From Phoronis australis (taxonomy: Eukaryota; Phoronida; Phoronidae): 64,000 bases of DNA. The stretch lies in assembly GCA_002633005.1 (NCBI GenBank), contig NMRA01000138.1, forward strand, positions 1-64,000. Direction: 5' to 3'. Position 1 is the stretch's first letter; every line of letters starts with the position of its first letter. The translations under genes were made by a program, and so were the position numbers. A model generated the notes under the pieces. That model had not been told where the DNA came from. It searched no databases and saw only the letters and a program-made list of their open reading frames with translations. Of the stretch, positions 24,231 through 37,700 are shown piece by piece.

Positions 24231-25767
24231 ATTCAGGCTTGCCACTGTACATTTAACTTGCAATTTGACTCAATTTGAGAATCAGCTGTTAGGGTCAGTC
24301 TGAGTTTAGAGATATGCTCCGATGCACAGCAGTAACACAAGTTGTTTTTAAAGGAAACCTTTGTGTTATTGAGTTCAACAGGAACAGTCATGTGATCTTC
24401 AACTACAACTTTAAAATACGCATTTGCTTGTCAAGATCAATGTGTGTTCAGAATATTTGAAATCATAAAATGAATTCATTTTCTTGTATTTTCTTCTTTT
24501 TCATGTATTTTCATACTTAAATGTAGTTTAACTACTTCTGATCAAAAAAGTAATGTCCTTTGACATTCTACAAATTTTACTTATATACTTGCTCAAAAAG
24601 CATACTAGTCCTGTAATTTTTAATGGGACAAATGATTCTAAGGTATGTTAGCTGTTGCTTATTTGAGGCAATGAACAATTTAGTTTGCTGTTGTCGTAGA
24701 TCAGTGGTTTTCTCTTAGCAGTTGTGGTCAATGTTCACAAGCTGCAGTTCTTGTTTTTGAGATCACAGCCGTAGTCACATACAGTAAAACTCGCACAAAT
24801 CGGATCCGACCAGACCAAGATATTTTATATGTGCAAGGCGAAATCTTCCCTTATCTGGATGACCTTTCACACAAACAAGAATAACTGTATCAGTGAATTT
24901 TGTCAGAGTAAAGCGAAAATCCATTTTGTGCAACATTTACTGTTCATCAATAGTCATGTGATATCTACCATGTTCTTGTTCTATGACCTATGTAAAAGAG
25001 CTTTTATTATTGGTCAAGTTTTATGGGTAGATCTCCAGTATTAGTATTGGTACTATAGCTTTACAAAGGATGGTTGAGAAATAGAAAGGGGCGGTATTGA
25101 ACAATGAACACGTAACTATTTTGTGACTGCGACAGAAAATGTACTATCCTTGTGAACATGTATCACTGTTTTGTAGTCATAACTCGTGGTTGATATTCAT
25201 TAGTCAAACTCCAACATTAAGTAAGTTTTCTTGATATTAGTTCTCTACACAATTGGCGATTCATAATTCACTAAGTGGTACTAGTAAAACAAGGGTCCTA
25301 CCTATATAAATGCGCGTTGTACTCTTGACACAGGAACAACTGCCCAATGAATTGGTTTTTAATCTCTCAACTTTTCTGATTAGATGTTAAAAAGAGTAAC
25401 TTCTCATTAGTAACACTCGGAGAATATGAAGTCAGCCATTGTGTAGAATATGTATGAGGTAGGGTGTAAATAAAAATCAAAAGTTGTGAGACTATTTATG
25501 GACTGGCTATGTTTGCTTATGGTGCTTTTAAAGGTAATTATGTGTTTTGTAAGGTTAGTGATTATTTTTGTGTTGTAATCATGATCAAACGGTGTTTTAG
25601 GGGTATGTGCTGGAAGGTAAGATATGGAACTCAATAACTCATTCATGAGTGAAGTCTCCATTGTTGCTTATTAGTTTTCCCATTTGTGCTCAAAAGGCAC
25701 AAATGTACATGCGTTGCATCCACCAGCAATGCAAAATTGCCATTTTTTGTTGCGAAAATGGCTCATT

Positions 25768-27060
25768 ATGTGCCCACATAATCATATGTGGAAACATATC
25801 GTCATCATTTGTCCGAGTGTCCAGCCTCGGCTACTGCATCTCCACAAGTCCTGAAAGGATCTTCATGTGTTCCTGTGTAGCTGACAACTTTTGAACTGAT
25901 CCGACCACTGCTGTGCTGCCTGAGTTGATTTTAGAATTTAAAGTTTGCCTCGGTATCTTTGAATTTCCTCGATGAGTTTTCAGGAAATTTGGCATAGCTT
26001 TCTAATACATGAAACCTTCTTATTTCTGTGCCACTTGGTGGCTATTCCTAATATTTATAAGTGTTTTTTGGCACTGCTCGTCTATCTGACTAACCACTCA
26101 AAGTATCATCATGAAAATTGGTAGTTGTGTTCCTGCCAACAAGACCACACATGGAGTTAATTTTTAGATCGGTCCAATTACTGTGGTGCCTCTCGTAACA
26201 ATTTTGTTGTGCCCACAGCTGCATTTCTTTCATCCTTGCAGGATTTTTGTGGAATTTGACATTTTTCTATGAATACAACTCGGATGACTATTTCTGTGTG
26301 GATCTGTCAGTGTGGCAAGTTTAGGATGACGCTTTCTCATTTTCGATGGATTATACAAATGGACATTTTTATTGTTCATTGCCAGTCTTTTTTTGTGTCC
26401 ACGCAACTGGATCATTATAAAAATTGTTAAGATGTGTTCCTGCAGACAAAACCGTGGCTGACATTGATTTTGGACTGGTTCGGCTACTGTGCTTTCCCCT
26501 TGTTGCATTTTTGCGTCCGCAGATGTATGCCCTTAACCCCTTGCAAAACCGTAGTAAAATTTGACAAGTATTTTTGTATGAATATGACGACATGTGGACA
26601 GATCTGACTACCACTGTAACCCCTCAGGGCAGTTTGTTTTATATATTCACTCGACATGTATTGTCAGAGTACGTCGACAGAATTTCAAGAAAGTTGTCAA
26701 ATGGGTTTCTATGAAGGAGAGTACATCCATTTTATTTTCCGACAGATTAAACATGTTCTGACTACTGTGGCACCCCCTGGAAGCAATTTTATTTTGCATT
26801 AAGTGTATCTAACTTAACACCGTATATCTTTGTGACATTTGACCAATGTTTCACACGAACATGGCAACTAAAGGCAACTTCTTTTGTGTGGATCGTAGCG
26901 GCACTTTTATTACATTTGCCTCTATATCCACAAAATTTGGCTAATAGATTTCTAAAGAGGGACAAGGTCTTCCCCTGTTTATCATACTAAAATCATCCCT
27001 AACAGCATACCGTTTGCGATGCGTTTGTGGACACATTTCAACGCTTTGCATTGCTGTTGT
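25768..27060 (+). mobile_element. Old copy of the CTAGTGGC subunit repeat family
   Basis: Begins atgtgcccacataatcatat at 25768 and ends with gtttgtggacacatttcaac and gctttgcattgctgttgt at 27060. About six diverged subunits remain. The CTAGTGG cores are largely mutated (e.g. gtgccacttggtggc near 26030), so this copy has lost most of the motif seen at 8-10 kb. Confidence 0.75.
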
Positions 27061-27706
27061 AAATGGTTGCATTCAACATGACTGTATACAATTGCCTTGT
27101 AGTAAAAAATTTAGGTTTCATTAGTATGCGAAGTTGCTACGATTAGAAACTGAAGTCCAATAAACTGCAAGATTGTGTGCATACAGTCAGTTCGTATTAC
27201 AATGTGACTGCTTTAGGTTGTTTCCTTATTAATTTGGTTTGAGCAAACCTGATTTCAACTGAGGGTCCTTAACATCCCATTCAATTGTGGAAAGTAGTAG
27301 CGTCGTTCAAAATTTCCAATATTAGTTATTCTTTATTGTAGTAAAATCACTACTAGTAGATCAATGAGATCCAAGTCTTCATACACTCAACATGTGCAAT
27401 TGACGTATGAATAATGAATAATAAGCTTCAATGAGATAAATGCGTTTTCATTAAAATGACTAATCCTGGGTAGACGATATTTCTCCCTCACCCACAGCCC
27501 CAATGTTCTCATTTACAGTGTTCTATTCTCATGAACCCATTTTTCTCAGAAACAGTTTAATTTTTCAATCACAGGAAAATGATACTGATTTACAAAATTA
27601 ACATTTTCCTGTTTTCATTTTTACAGAAATACGCACAGATGTATCCATTAAAGTAGGTAATCTATACAACAAGTATTATACTTGGGACACAACTGCAGCA
27701 TCATGG

Positions 27707-27931
27707 GCGCACCCAGGGGACTCAGATGAGCCCCCCAATTTGGCAGATTGGGCAAAAAGGTTCGCCTCAATGAAACAAAAAGTCCGAGAAAACGAGACAA
27801 AAGTCCACAGGAATTCGGCACACAACACGTAGGCCTGAACCTAGTGCCACTGTTTTTTTAGTCACTTGAATTTTTTTCACTAGAAGGTCCGCATAATTCA
27901 AGCCCCCCCCTATATTTTAGGCTGGGTGCGC
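27707..27931. mobile_element. Possible MITE with short terminal inverted repeats
   Basis: GCGCACCCAG at 27707-27716 and its exact reverse complement CTGGGTGCGC at 27922-27931 bound about 225 bp containing C-rich and G-rich tracts near each end (gagccccccaa; aagccccccccta). No coding capacity was seen and a target-site duplication was not clearly identified. Confidence 0.45.
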
Positions 27932-28203
27932 TCGTGCAAAATAATGCTCATCCAGGACAATTGTTCAGCTTTGGAGAGAGATGCCTATGACTTCTGAAAT
28001 AGAAGTTTCCTCTCAAGAAGGGAAAACTCCTCATAAGCATGAAAGGTGGTCTTTTACAGTAGATCGCACTGCACAGCTATTTCCAGCTGGCCTCAAATAC
28101 AAAGACAAACACAAAGCACAGGGTAATGTTTGGTTTTCTAAAAATCCAATGATTGCATGGGAGATCTTAAACTTAATAAGTACATGCCCTATAAAATATG
28201 ACA

Positions 28204-28209
28204 TTTATT
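28204..28209 (-). terminator. Possible poly(A) signal for SART1
   Basis: Minus-strand AATAAA (plus tttatt) about 355 bp beyond the SART1 stop codon. Chosen only by position; other signals are possible. Confidence 0.3.
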
Positions 28210-28499
28210 TCTCGTTATTATTCATGACCTCAATAAAAACGGAGTGTAGTGTATTTACACAACAGATAGCGCTACATCAAGGGGTATGTATGGCTTGGTG
28301 TGGAAACGACTCTTACTTGACAACAGGAGTTCTGAAAAAGTAAAAAAATATATGAATAAAAGGTAAGACGCTTCATTCAAAAAGCAGCACCAGTTTTATC
28401 CTGTGTGAAATGACTAATAACAACCACAATGACATCTCATCTTTGAACACTCGAAATTTTCAAGTAATGAGAGGCAAATTAGAACTAGACCTCAATATA

Positions 28500-28745
28500 G
28501 ATACAAGGTAGGTGTCTTGTCACCTCCACTCAGTACAATGTATACAGATCTCAGTAAAAAAATACTAGAGAAGTGTCGTACCATCCCCACTTAGTACAGT
28601 GTAACAGTAAATGTAGATCACAATATACATACGAGGTGAGTGTATTGTCACATGACTCAGTACAAAATATACGGCTGAGATATGTAGATCTCCATATACA
28701 TACGAGGTAAGTGTCTTGCCACCCCCACTCAGTACAATGTATGGT
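28500..28745 (-). repeat. Tandem duplication of the SART1 C-terminal coding end, four copies
   Basis: Four units anchored on plus-strand agtaca at 28731, 28659, 28593 and 28532 (spacings 72, 66 and 61). On the minus strand each starts with a TTGTACTGAGT-like segment and most have ACACTTACCTCGTATGTATA or a close variant. The first unit encodes the conserved YIVLSGGGK end of SART1. The next two extend the reading frame, because 72 and 66 are multiples of three, until TAG at 28565-28567. Confidence 0.88.
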
Positions 28746-31700
28746 GTCTTCTCCTTGGACTGTTTCTGCTGCAGCAGGGCCACAGTGTTGAGAGGCGTAT
28801 CTGTGGAGCTCATCTGGAGCATCAGCTGGAGAGGAAAGCAGCATAGATTAGGTTTGGGAAGTTCATGTAACACTTACGAAAGAGCCTAGCTCCCTCTAGT
28901 GATGGTTTTGTTAATGGTGGACCATATAAACCCAGCTTTCAAAAATACTTATGGATTTAGGCCAGGCATGGTTATGAAACTGGTCCTGATTTGTTCCTTA
29001 CTCGGAGTAAACATGATTTTTGGGCTAGGAAAATGGGACCAGGCTGGATAAGCATGTTATTGCACGAGACCAGACTAGATAAGTTTGTTATCGCATGGGA
29101 CCAGGCTGGATAGTTTATGTGACCTAGCAGGTGCAATGAAAATGGATTCAAGCAGTAATTCTAATCGAAGTAACAAATAAACTGAGACCAGTTTTCTAAC
29201 CATAACAGCCTGAATCAAATCTAAATTTTGACCATCAGAAGTCATGGATTTATAGTAGCTTTAAAATAACATCATGTTTATGAATGAACTCGTCAAAAAT
29301 CAAAGTTGAAGAATGCACTGAATCTTTAATTCTTACTCTGGAACTTGGAACATTTTCACAAAATTTAAACACACAGGAATTTTGATGTGCAAAAACCAAG
29401 CAATAACACTCCACACACCATAAATACAACCTTAATCAAATATGAATGAATAAACAATTGCAGCTTGCAGGTAACAAAGCAATTTCAAAGTTGTCTGAAT
29501 TGCTGAATTATAAACACTTAAAATGAACAATAATCATGAAAATATCACTGACATAACCATGAGTTCAAAAGAGTAGGTTCGTAATGTCATTTCCCTGACA
29601 AGTGACAACTTCATTCATAAATTTTTCGTAAAGGTGATCAAGCACATATAGGACACACATATGAATGGTAAAAAAGCAATGACAACACTTTTGACTGTCA
29701 CATTTTCATTTTGTACGGCATATACCAAAAGTCAGGGGTTTCATGTACACTTAGTGCATCATCAGTAAGTAGAACAGCAACCAATTGATTTGGTTGGTTA
29801 AACAGAACACACTGAAAACTCACGTTTTCTTCCTCAACCTTTTTCGATCGTTTCTCCGTTTTCTTCTTGCCAGATCCCTTGCCATGAAATCTGTGTGACA
29901 ACTGCCGGAATGCCTCCTTCTGGTTCAACTTACGGCCCGAGTCATCGATGTAAGTTAGTTCAACGTTAGGTTTGTAACCGTCTTTTTCTTTAAAGTCCTG
30001 AGTGATTCCTCCCGGAAAACGGTCCCGCTTTTTGAACTTCTCATCAAGATCACTGAAAACAAAGCATTATAATATTATATTCCTTGATGTGGCAATCCAC
30101 TACTCATAGCTTAACTTTACCAAGCTTGGTCAAGCTTCATTGTAGGTCACCTTAATTTTGATATTTGAAAATCTTTACTCCCGTATAACCATTCAGCAGA
30201 GTACGCTTAAGAAACACTGTTGATGACACACAGATAAAAATCTTGACTAGGTTTGTTGGGCCAGTTACCTATTTCAACATTGAATTGCAAGCTTTGGAAA
30301 ACCTTTCCTGTTGGTAACCATTACTGTGCAATAAGACTGCTGGTCAGTAATACAGTTCAAACTTTTAATCTTTAAGGAATTCCATCATCAAGTAACCAAC
30401 AGGAGATGAAATAAACATATCCCATGACCTGTTAATGTGTAACAATGTAGTTCGCACAATACACCTAAATGCAGTAAAATAAAGATGTCTGTCACTCTGC
30501 TAGTGAGGTTATGCAAGCTTAGTTTGGAACCTTGAATAAGGTAAGCCCAAAAGGTTTCGCCATGCTTCAATGAGTTATGAACTTTTTAAGCTTTGGTTAA
30601 CCTTCCCAATAAGCTTGAAGAATTTTGTGTTGTAAATATGTTTAACTGTGAGTATATCAACCCAATAATACTTCTACACAACATACATAACAGGAGATTG
30701 AGTTGTGTTCATTTGATAGGTATGATTGTAACATGCAGTCAAAAGTCTCAACTGCTTAGAATAAGGGTGGGTGTTTAAGTTAGAATAGGAGTTTAATACG
30801 ACTTGGATGAGTACCATATGCTAAACCAAGCAACAACTTGCTTCACAGAAACACATACTTGTAATTTTTATCCTCTATGGAGAACCTCTGTGCCAGGATG
30901 TCGCTGTTCTTGGTGATGAAGGCTGCCCCTTTCACTTTCTCTGCCTCCACCAAGTAACCTTTGGTGTTTGCCAGCGACAGGGCTGCGCCTATACCAGTGT
31001 TCAGCACTATCTCATCATCAAGAATAGCCTGGTCTTCATCCTTTTTGAGACCAACAACACGTGTCATAATGGAAGCGAAAACCAGAGCTTGATCGAAAAT
31101 TTATTGACCATTCTCTAATGACTGGAAACTTACAACATAATCAATACACTTGTGTTTTTTTTTTTGTTAGACAGTACATGAATTTGATAAGTATTCTGAG
31201 CTGATGGCAGGCACAATGCAAAATTGGGAGCCATGGCAACCAAGTTAATAACATTTCATAAACTGGTAGTTAAATAATAGATTTTTGTATATCTTTCCAC
31301 ATATGGAGAGCTACATAATTTTACAAGGACAACAAAACAATGAGGCAAGTTTTCACTAGCACACTAGTTTTTTAACATATGCTTCCGTCTCAATTACTAT
31401 ATCCAGGGTTTGATATTTCAAGCAACCTGTCTACACAAAGAATTAACTGAGCACATGCCCTTGCTGTGTATTGCTGTCTACCCATGCTCCCCATTTCCTG
31501 TCCGTCTGCTCCACTTACTTTGATATTGACTGGACGATCGTCTATGTCCACTTGCTCCCAACCACTACCTTGCTGTTCCTCTTCAGCCTTCTTGCGCCTC
31601 TCCGCCATCAGTTCCATTTCAAAATCCTGAGGAAACATGAAAACCATTGAAGACATGAGATCAAATTAACCAGCTTTCTTCAGGGTGAAACATAAAATTG

Positions 31701-34700
31701 TAGATAGCATGCCCTAGCATGTAGAACACAGTCACTCAAAATCTGCACTCCACTACATTGAGCTGCATTGCCTGATTGGAATACTGATAGATCCACTGTC
31801 ATATTTTACAGTGTTTTTTGTCTGTTTCGCCTATTTGGACTTCCTAACTAGATGTGGTATCAATAGACTTTCTTGACTATTTTGTCCTTATAATCATTTA
31901 ATTGGGTTCAGTTTAACAAAGACAACAGCCACTGAATAACTAATAAACAAAACATGCTCTAAATCAACAGGGTGAACTTACTAAAAGTTCATCACGGTCC
32001 TCCTCTCTGTTACCAGCTAACCCATAGGTGGGTATGTCTCCCAGAGTACGGCAGAACTCTGACAATGTATTCAACATTATACTGCCATCATCCTTGTTAC
32101 TGGCGACCTCTGAAGTTTGAGAGTCTTTGGTGGCTACGACTTGGGAAGCAATCTGAATGTAACAACAGTGTACATCACCACTATGACAAAGCAGAGATGC
32201 TCTTAGGTAGTCAAACAAGTTACCAAGAGAAACGCTCTTCAGCTACAAGCCATCAGCACAAAGCACATTCAGTGAACTTTTAGTAATGAGGTTATGGCAC
32301 ACATCTACAGAATGCCCACAATAAAAGCTGAGAACAAGCATGCACACAGTTTCTGCTTTCCTCATAACTCATGTTTTTCAACATATTTCTTACTAACATG
32401 TCTCCAACCTTTTAATCGGCCTTTTCCAATTTAATTGACAGCTGTATTGTTATCGGTGCATACAATGACAACCTACAAATTGACAGCTCTGCTGCTATCA
32501 CTGCATACAATGATAGCTTACAAATTCCAATTCATTGCATCAAGTCAGAAAACACATCTTTCAAAATAAGGGTAAACTGACACCAATTTTAAGCATTGAA
32601 GATGTATAAAATATTGACATGGTTGAAAATTCTCAACGATGAAAGAATTAGAAGTTTAAAAAACGTATGTAGTCTTGTGGAAACTGATGCCTTACCTTGG
32701 CGGGGTCAACAAACTCCCTCTTCATCTTAAGTTTGCGTGTTTTCTCCAGCGCCCTCTGTAGTTCCTGTTGAGCTTCATCCTCCTCTATGATCACACGACT
32801 CAAGTCCTCCTCATCATCAACCATGTCTGTCAGACAACAACACATCAATTAGAAATAAGTGTTGCGACAAACAAACAAAAACCAAAACTCCAAAAGTTAA
32901 TATCCAACCCATCCTAGTAATCTCAGTTCAACCTGAAATGCCACCAGCCATATGCCAAAGACTTTGAATAGACATGATATAACACAACTTGACACAATTG
33001 GAGACTTCTCTTTTAAGAAGCACTCGTCTTATATCTTGCCCATACCTGATATTACCTGAATATACTAATAGCCTGTGCTCTTCCTACAACACAAACAACG
33101 CATGTTGTGGAGTACATGAACACAATATGATGCATTTTACAAACAAATACTAAATGATCATCAGTGACTGGATATCATTGCTTTCTGTAAGTCTACCATA
33201 GACATGTCCAAAGCACACTCAAGTCTGCTCTAATAAATCCCCATCATCCTTCCCTTGTACTCCTTACCCACATCCATCTCCTGTTTCGTATCCCACCCTT
33301 GGGTTGACTTCAAGAGGTCAGAGCTGAATGCAGCTGACCACTCAGATGGACCATCGTTAGCAGGCTTCTCTATCTTCACCCTAGGGCAACACAAAGATTT
33401 TTTTAATTTACATGTTTTAGAGAAATGTCCGATTGTAGCACAACCAGCTTCAGCCAACACATAGACGAGAACACATAAATTAGGAATTATGCACAATTCA
33501 GAGTATAGAGACTACTTAGTCAAGATGAGGCGGAGTTCCTTAATGTAATAACTGATTATCCGCTTTTATATTAACACAAGTTTGACGGTGCTAAATTTCT
33601 GAACAACACTGATTCACCAAGTAAAACCTATCAACATAGGTTTATAGTAAAATGGCTTTTCTGGTGACAAGTAGGAAGCAAGTGTCAAAATTCATCACCC
33701 TTGCAACTGCCATACCCATCACCCTTGCAACTGTCATACACATCTCCACAACCATCATTGTCATTATATAACTGTCACCAAAGCCATTGGCTATTAACAC
33801 TATGGCCACATTATACCTGGTCCCCAAGTCTTTCGTTGACTCTTCATCTTCCAGAGGCAACAGGTCATCAGCTTTCAACACAGCGGCCTTCTTACGGATT
33901 TTCCTCACTTTCTTCTTAACTTTTTTGAATTTTTCCTGAAACATTGTGTTCACGAAATTCACAAAAGGACGAAGGGACAGCTCAAAATTTTTCTTTCATT
34001 CACAAAATACTACAAGTATTTAGTAGCTGTTATTTCATAATGTCAACAAGGAATTTCTCTTAGCAAAACAACTGTGGTCTCAGACTAAATGCAATAGCAA
34101 ACATATCGCTTCTAAAAGATCAATTGCACCTATATCTTTAGTTTGCACATTGTGACAAATGATGGCAAGTATGTAGATTCAGATAACAGGCTACCCATAA
34201 CCGAATTTCTTAAAAAAATTTTAATTACTAATAGAAGACATAAAAGTATAATTATATTTCAAGAAATTCAATCCTTGGTAACAAAGGTAGCCTAATACCT
34301 TGATGTTAATCTTTATTAACTACGTCAACATGCCAGTTCACAACAGTCATATACCACAACTTAAGTTTTAACTACAAAATCAAGAACTGAACAACTCCAC
34401 TAAAATGTCATAGTTACCATTTCTGCCACTGTGTAAAATTCACTCATGACTTGAGGGGCGGCTGTTTCTAGATTTTGCTGAAAATGGTAACACATATTTA
34501 TTGGTAAAAAAAATTCTCAACATCAACATAGCTATCATAACAAAACCACAAAACAACTGTGGTCTAAAGCCTTTATATTCTGCTTGATAATGAATGAAAG
34601 ACCCAAAAGTTAATTTTAAACATCAGAATACAAGCAGAGGAAGACATGACAGTGCACGGTTTTCAATTAGCAAGTTTACTTCTCTGTCCCTAACACACAT

Positions 34701-37700
34701 CATGGCAATGTAGAACACATGGACGGATTGCACAAAACTTATCTACTGGAATCGCAGTGAGACATTATTATAAAGTATCCAGAGGGCAGTTTGAGGAAAA
34801 CATGTCCTGATCTCTAGCAGGCACAAAGCTATCAAAATGACACAACTACATCAAGTCATTGTGATAATTATCCGATTGCAAACTGCATGTCGTTCCAGCA
34901 TTACATAACAGGAACACTTACCCTCTGACTGTGCAGTTGTGTCCTGATCATGTTCATGTTGCGTTCATGCTCGGCATTATACTTGCCCCCAGCCCCTGTA
35001 ATAATGTGAAATGCCAACACCAGTCACAATTAATACTTTCTACTAATTTTTTACTTCATTATAAAACATGGAAACCAACTAATGAATCAAACTTCAAGGC
35101 ATTTTTGACCACATGAAAATCTGATCTCCATTGTAGAATTTTCTGCCTAAAAATACATCCTACTATTGAACGTACAGATACAACTGGGTTCTGTATGTGT
35201 GGTTGAACGTACAGATACAACTGGGTTCTGTATGTGTGGTTGAACGTACAGATACAACTGGGTTCTGTATGTGTGGTTTTTGTGACACTGCTTACAAGCT
35301 CATAACTATCTGCTTATCATAAGGTGGAAGTACCTGACAAGTCCCATAACTATCTGCTTATCATAAGGTGGAAGTACCTGACAAGTCCCAAGTAAACACA
35401 ACTGGTCAGATATTCAGTTACACGAAAAATACATGCTCACCAATAAGGGACAAACATAATTAGAAAAACCTTTTTTCATTTTTCAGAGTCTTAATGTTGC
35501 TGCAATTCTCACAATTTCTTTACAATACATTATAGTCTGCTGGTAGCTGTGGTACATAACTTGAACATAGTAAAGCATAATGTTATGTAAAACCTTATTC
35601 ACAAGGCTTCATATTAAGCCATATATCTACAAAACTATAAAATTTTAACTCTACAAACATTTATATTTTCTGAAAGTAGAAAGCCTGTATAATTTGATTT
35701 TTGACATTTTACCAATCTATTATTATGTTTTAAGTAAAAATCAGCAAAAGAAGAAAGGAACGTTGACAGCAAAACAGTATCAACATTATTGATCAAATTT
35801 TTTTTGATACAAATGAACAAAATGACGTCTCAACCAAGCTACTGCAGCTTCGTACGAAGTCTTTTCCTTTTCGCTTTATGACATCATGAATGTTCCATTC
35901 TATAATAGCCCCTCACGCAAAAGTGGAACATTTTAAAAACATTTCCTCACGTTTTGGAGGGCAATGCATAGAACATTGTATCTGAAAGTTTCCAATCAGC
36001 CGTTTCTGAGCTGTGTTCTGAAGTTTGCCGAATTTGGACATACTTCTAGGCTCCAACAAATTGCTTCACAAAAATCAGAAAAAAAATTATTTGTTAGCCA
36101 TAATGTGCCCCAAATTTTTACATGTAACAGTGTCAATGCCTGAATAACAGTGTCAACGATGAAAGCTGTGACTGTTACCTAATGTAAAGGTTTCCTTCTT
36201 TGCACCATCAATCTCTTCATCATATTTATCTAAAACGTTCTTGGGCTTCATCTGAAATAAAACAAACAAGACATTATTAGCCAAGATTTTGAAAAATATA
36301 TTTTCTATTCTGGGAATTGTGTCCAGAAAGACAATGACAAAAATGCTGTTACAAGAAATGCATATAGTATAGAAGATGTATGGAGAGAACAACACAAGAA
36401 TTATGAGCAGTTCATAATATTGAGAAACTGATCATCATTCAAGCAACTTTTTAAAAATTTTCCCATTTTTTAAATTCTGGCTGCCCCATCGAACCCATTC
36501 AAATTCAACTTCTGGTCGTCCAAAAGACGGACGCTGTACAAACCCCTGGTTCCACAGCAAACTTTAGTGCACCACCTCACAAACAAGTTCCAATTGATAA
36601 TCAAAAGTGTAGTGGTGTTCATGAAACGATATTCTTTATTTAAAGACCATTGCCTCAATCTAGTCCACCAAACCAAGACCAAAATCACTTGTGATCCAAA
36701 CCACTACATCCCCCCTTCCTCTCACCATTCCAAACTCATCGTAGTCTGCCTCATCATATGGCTTGTAATCTGGCTTCTTTTTCTTATTCTCAATGTTTTT
36801 CTTCGACCTCTCATCGTCAATCATGTTGACATTCATCAACTCATCACCATCCTCGTCCAAAATGCCTGAAATGTCAAGTTTTTAATTAGTCAGCTTCCTA
36901 AAAACCCCTCATTAATTTATATGAAGTCTACCAATTCACCACAAAAGAACAACTGGATGAGTCCAAATTTCAATTTACATTACTGAGAATTTATGATGGG
37001 AAGCCCCAGGGCATATAACTGGAATACATTATTCAACTTTTTGTAACCCAAACAGAAAGCCCTGGCATCCTCTGATAAAGGAAAGTCATGATGGCTTATT
37101 GCCTAGCAGCAGACGATTGTCTAGCAGCAGACGTATTCTTAAAAAAGGGCATAATGATTAAAAACCAGCACCCAACATAATTTAAAGACTGTCTGTAGTG
37201 TTAATAAAGCCTTGTTTTTGTTCAATACTACTCACACTGTTCATTTTGAGCAACCTTACAAACCGTGGCTCCAAAGAAGGGTTATGAGCCTATATTCAGA
37301 AAATTTTACTAAACTGCATACATTTGAGGGGACTGTCTGCTGAAATACCCAATACCATGAAGCACTCAATTACCATTACAATCTTGCCAGTGGTCTTGTG
37401 GTGGAAAGCCTGCATGCATTTCCATTGTAAAACCTTGAAAAACAAACACAGAAGAAACAATGCAAAACAAATAAGTTACCTTTATCAGCCAGTGTTAAGA
37501 TGACTGTTCGTCCTTCTTTAAATGAGTCCTGATCATGTTGAACTGTGAGCCCTCGTAGGTCTTTGGATGAGTAAGTCTGAAATAGATAGGCAACAGTTAG
37601 GCTGGTATATCAAGTGTTGACCACTAGATCTTTACAAATTACAAAACATCACTCAGCTGTGATCAGTAGTGTACTTTATGTAACACCTTTAGTAACAGGG

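Larger units (their letters stand above)
23651..28564. other. Convergent intergenic region between calpain and SART1 3' ends
   Basis: Holds the likely calpain 3' UTR (no AATAAA seen close to the stop; ATTAAA at about 23726), the repeat at 24020-24230, a possible decayed MITE near 24780-25000, a main-family repeat copy at 25768-27060, a small MITE candidate at 27707-27931 and the likely SART1 3' UTR. An open frame at 27979-28343 (about 120 codons) has no recognisable motif and I do not call it a gene. Confidence 0.6.

Noticed and set aside
24780-25045. Tigger/pogo-like transposon end (acagtaaaactcgcacaaat)
   Set aside because: Only the outer ~40 bp look suggestive. No matching inverted end or transposase motif could be located, so it is not listed as an element.
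27979-28343. 120-codon ORF as a small gene
   Set aside because: No domain, no splice or poly(A) context tied to it, and it lies downstream of a MITE-like element. It may be chance or transposon-derived, so it is left uncalled.
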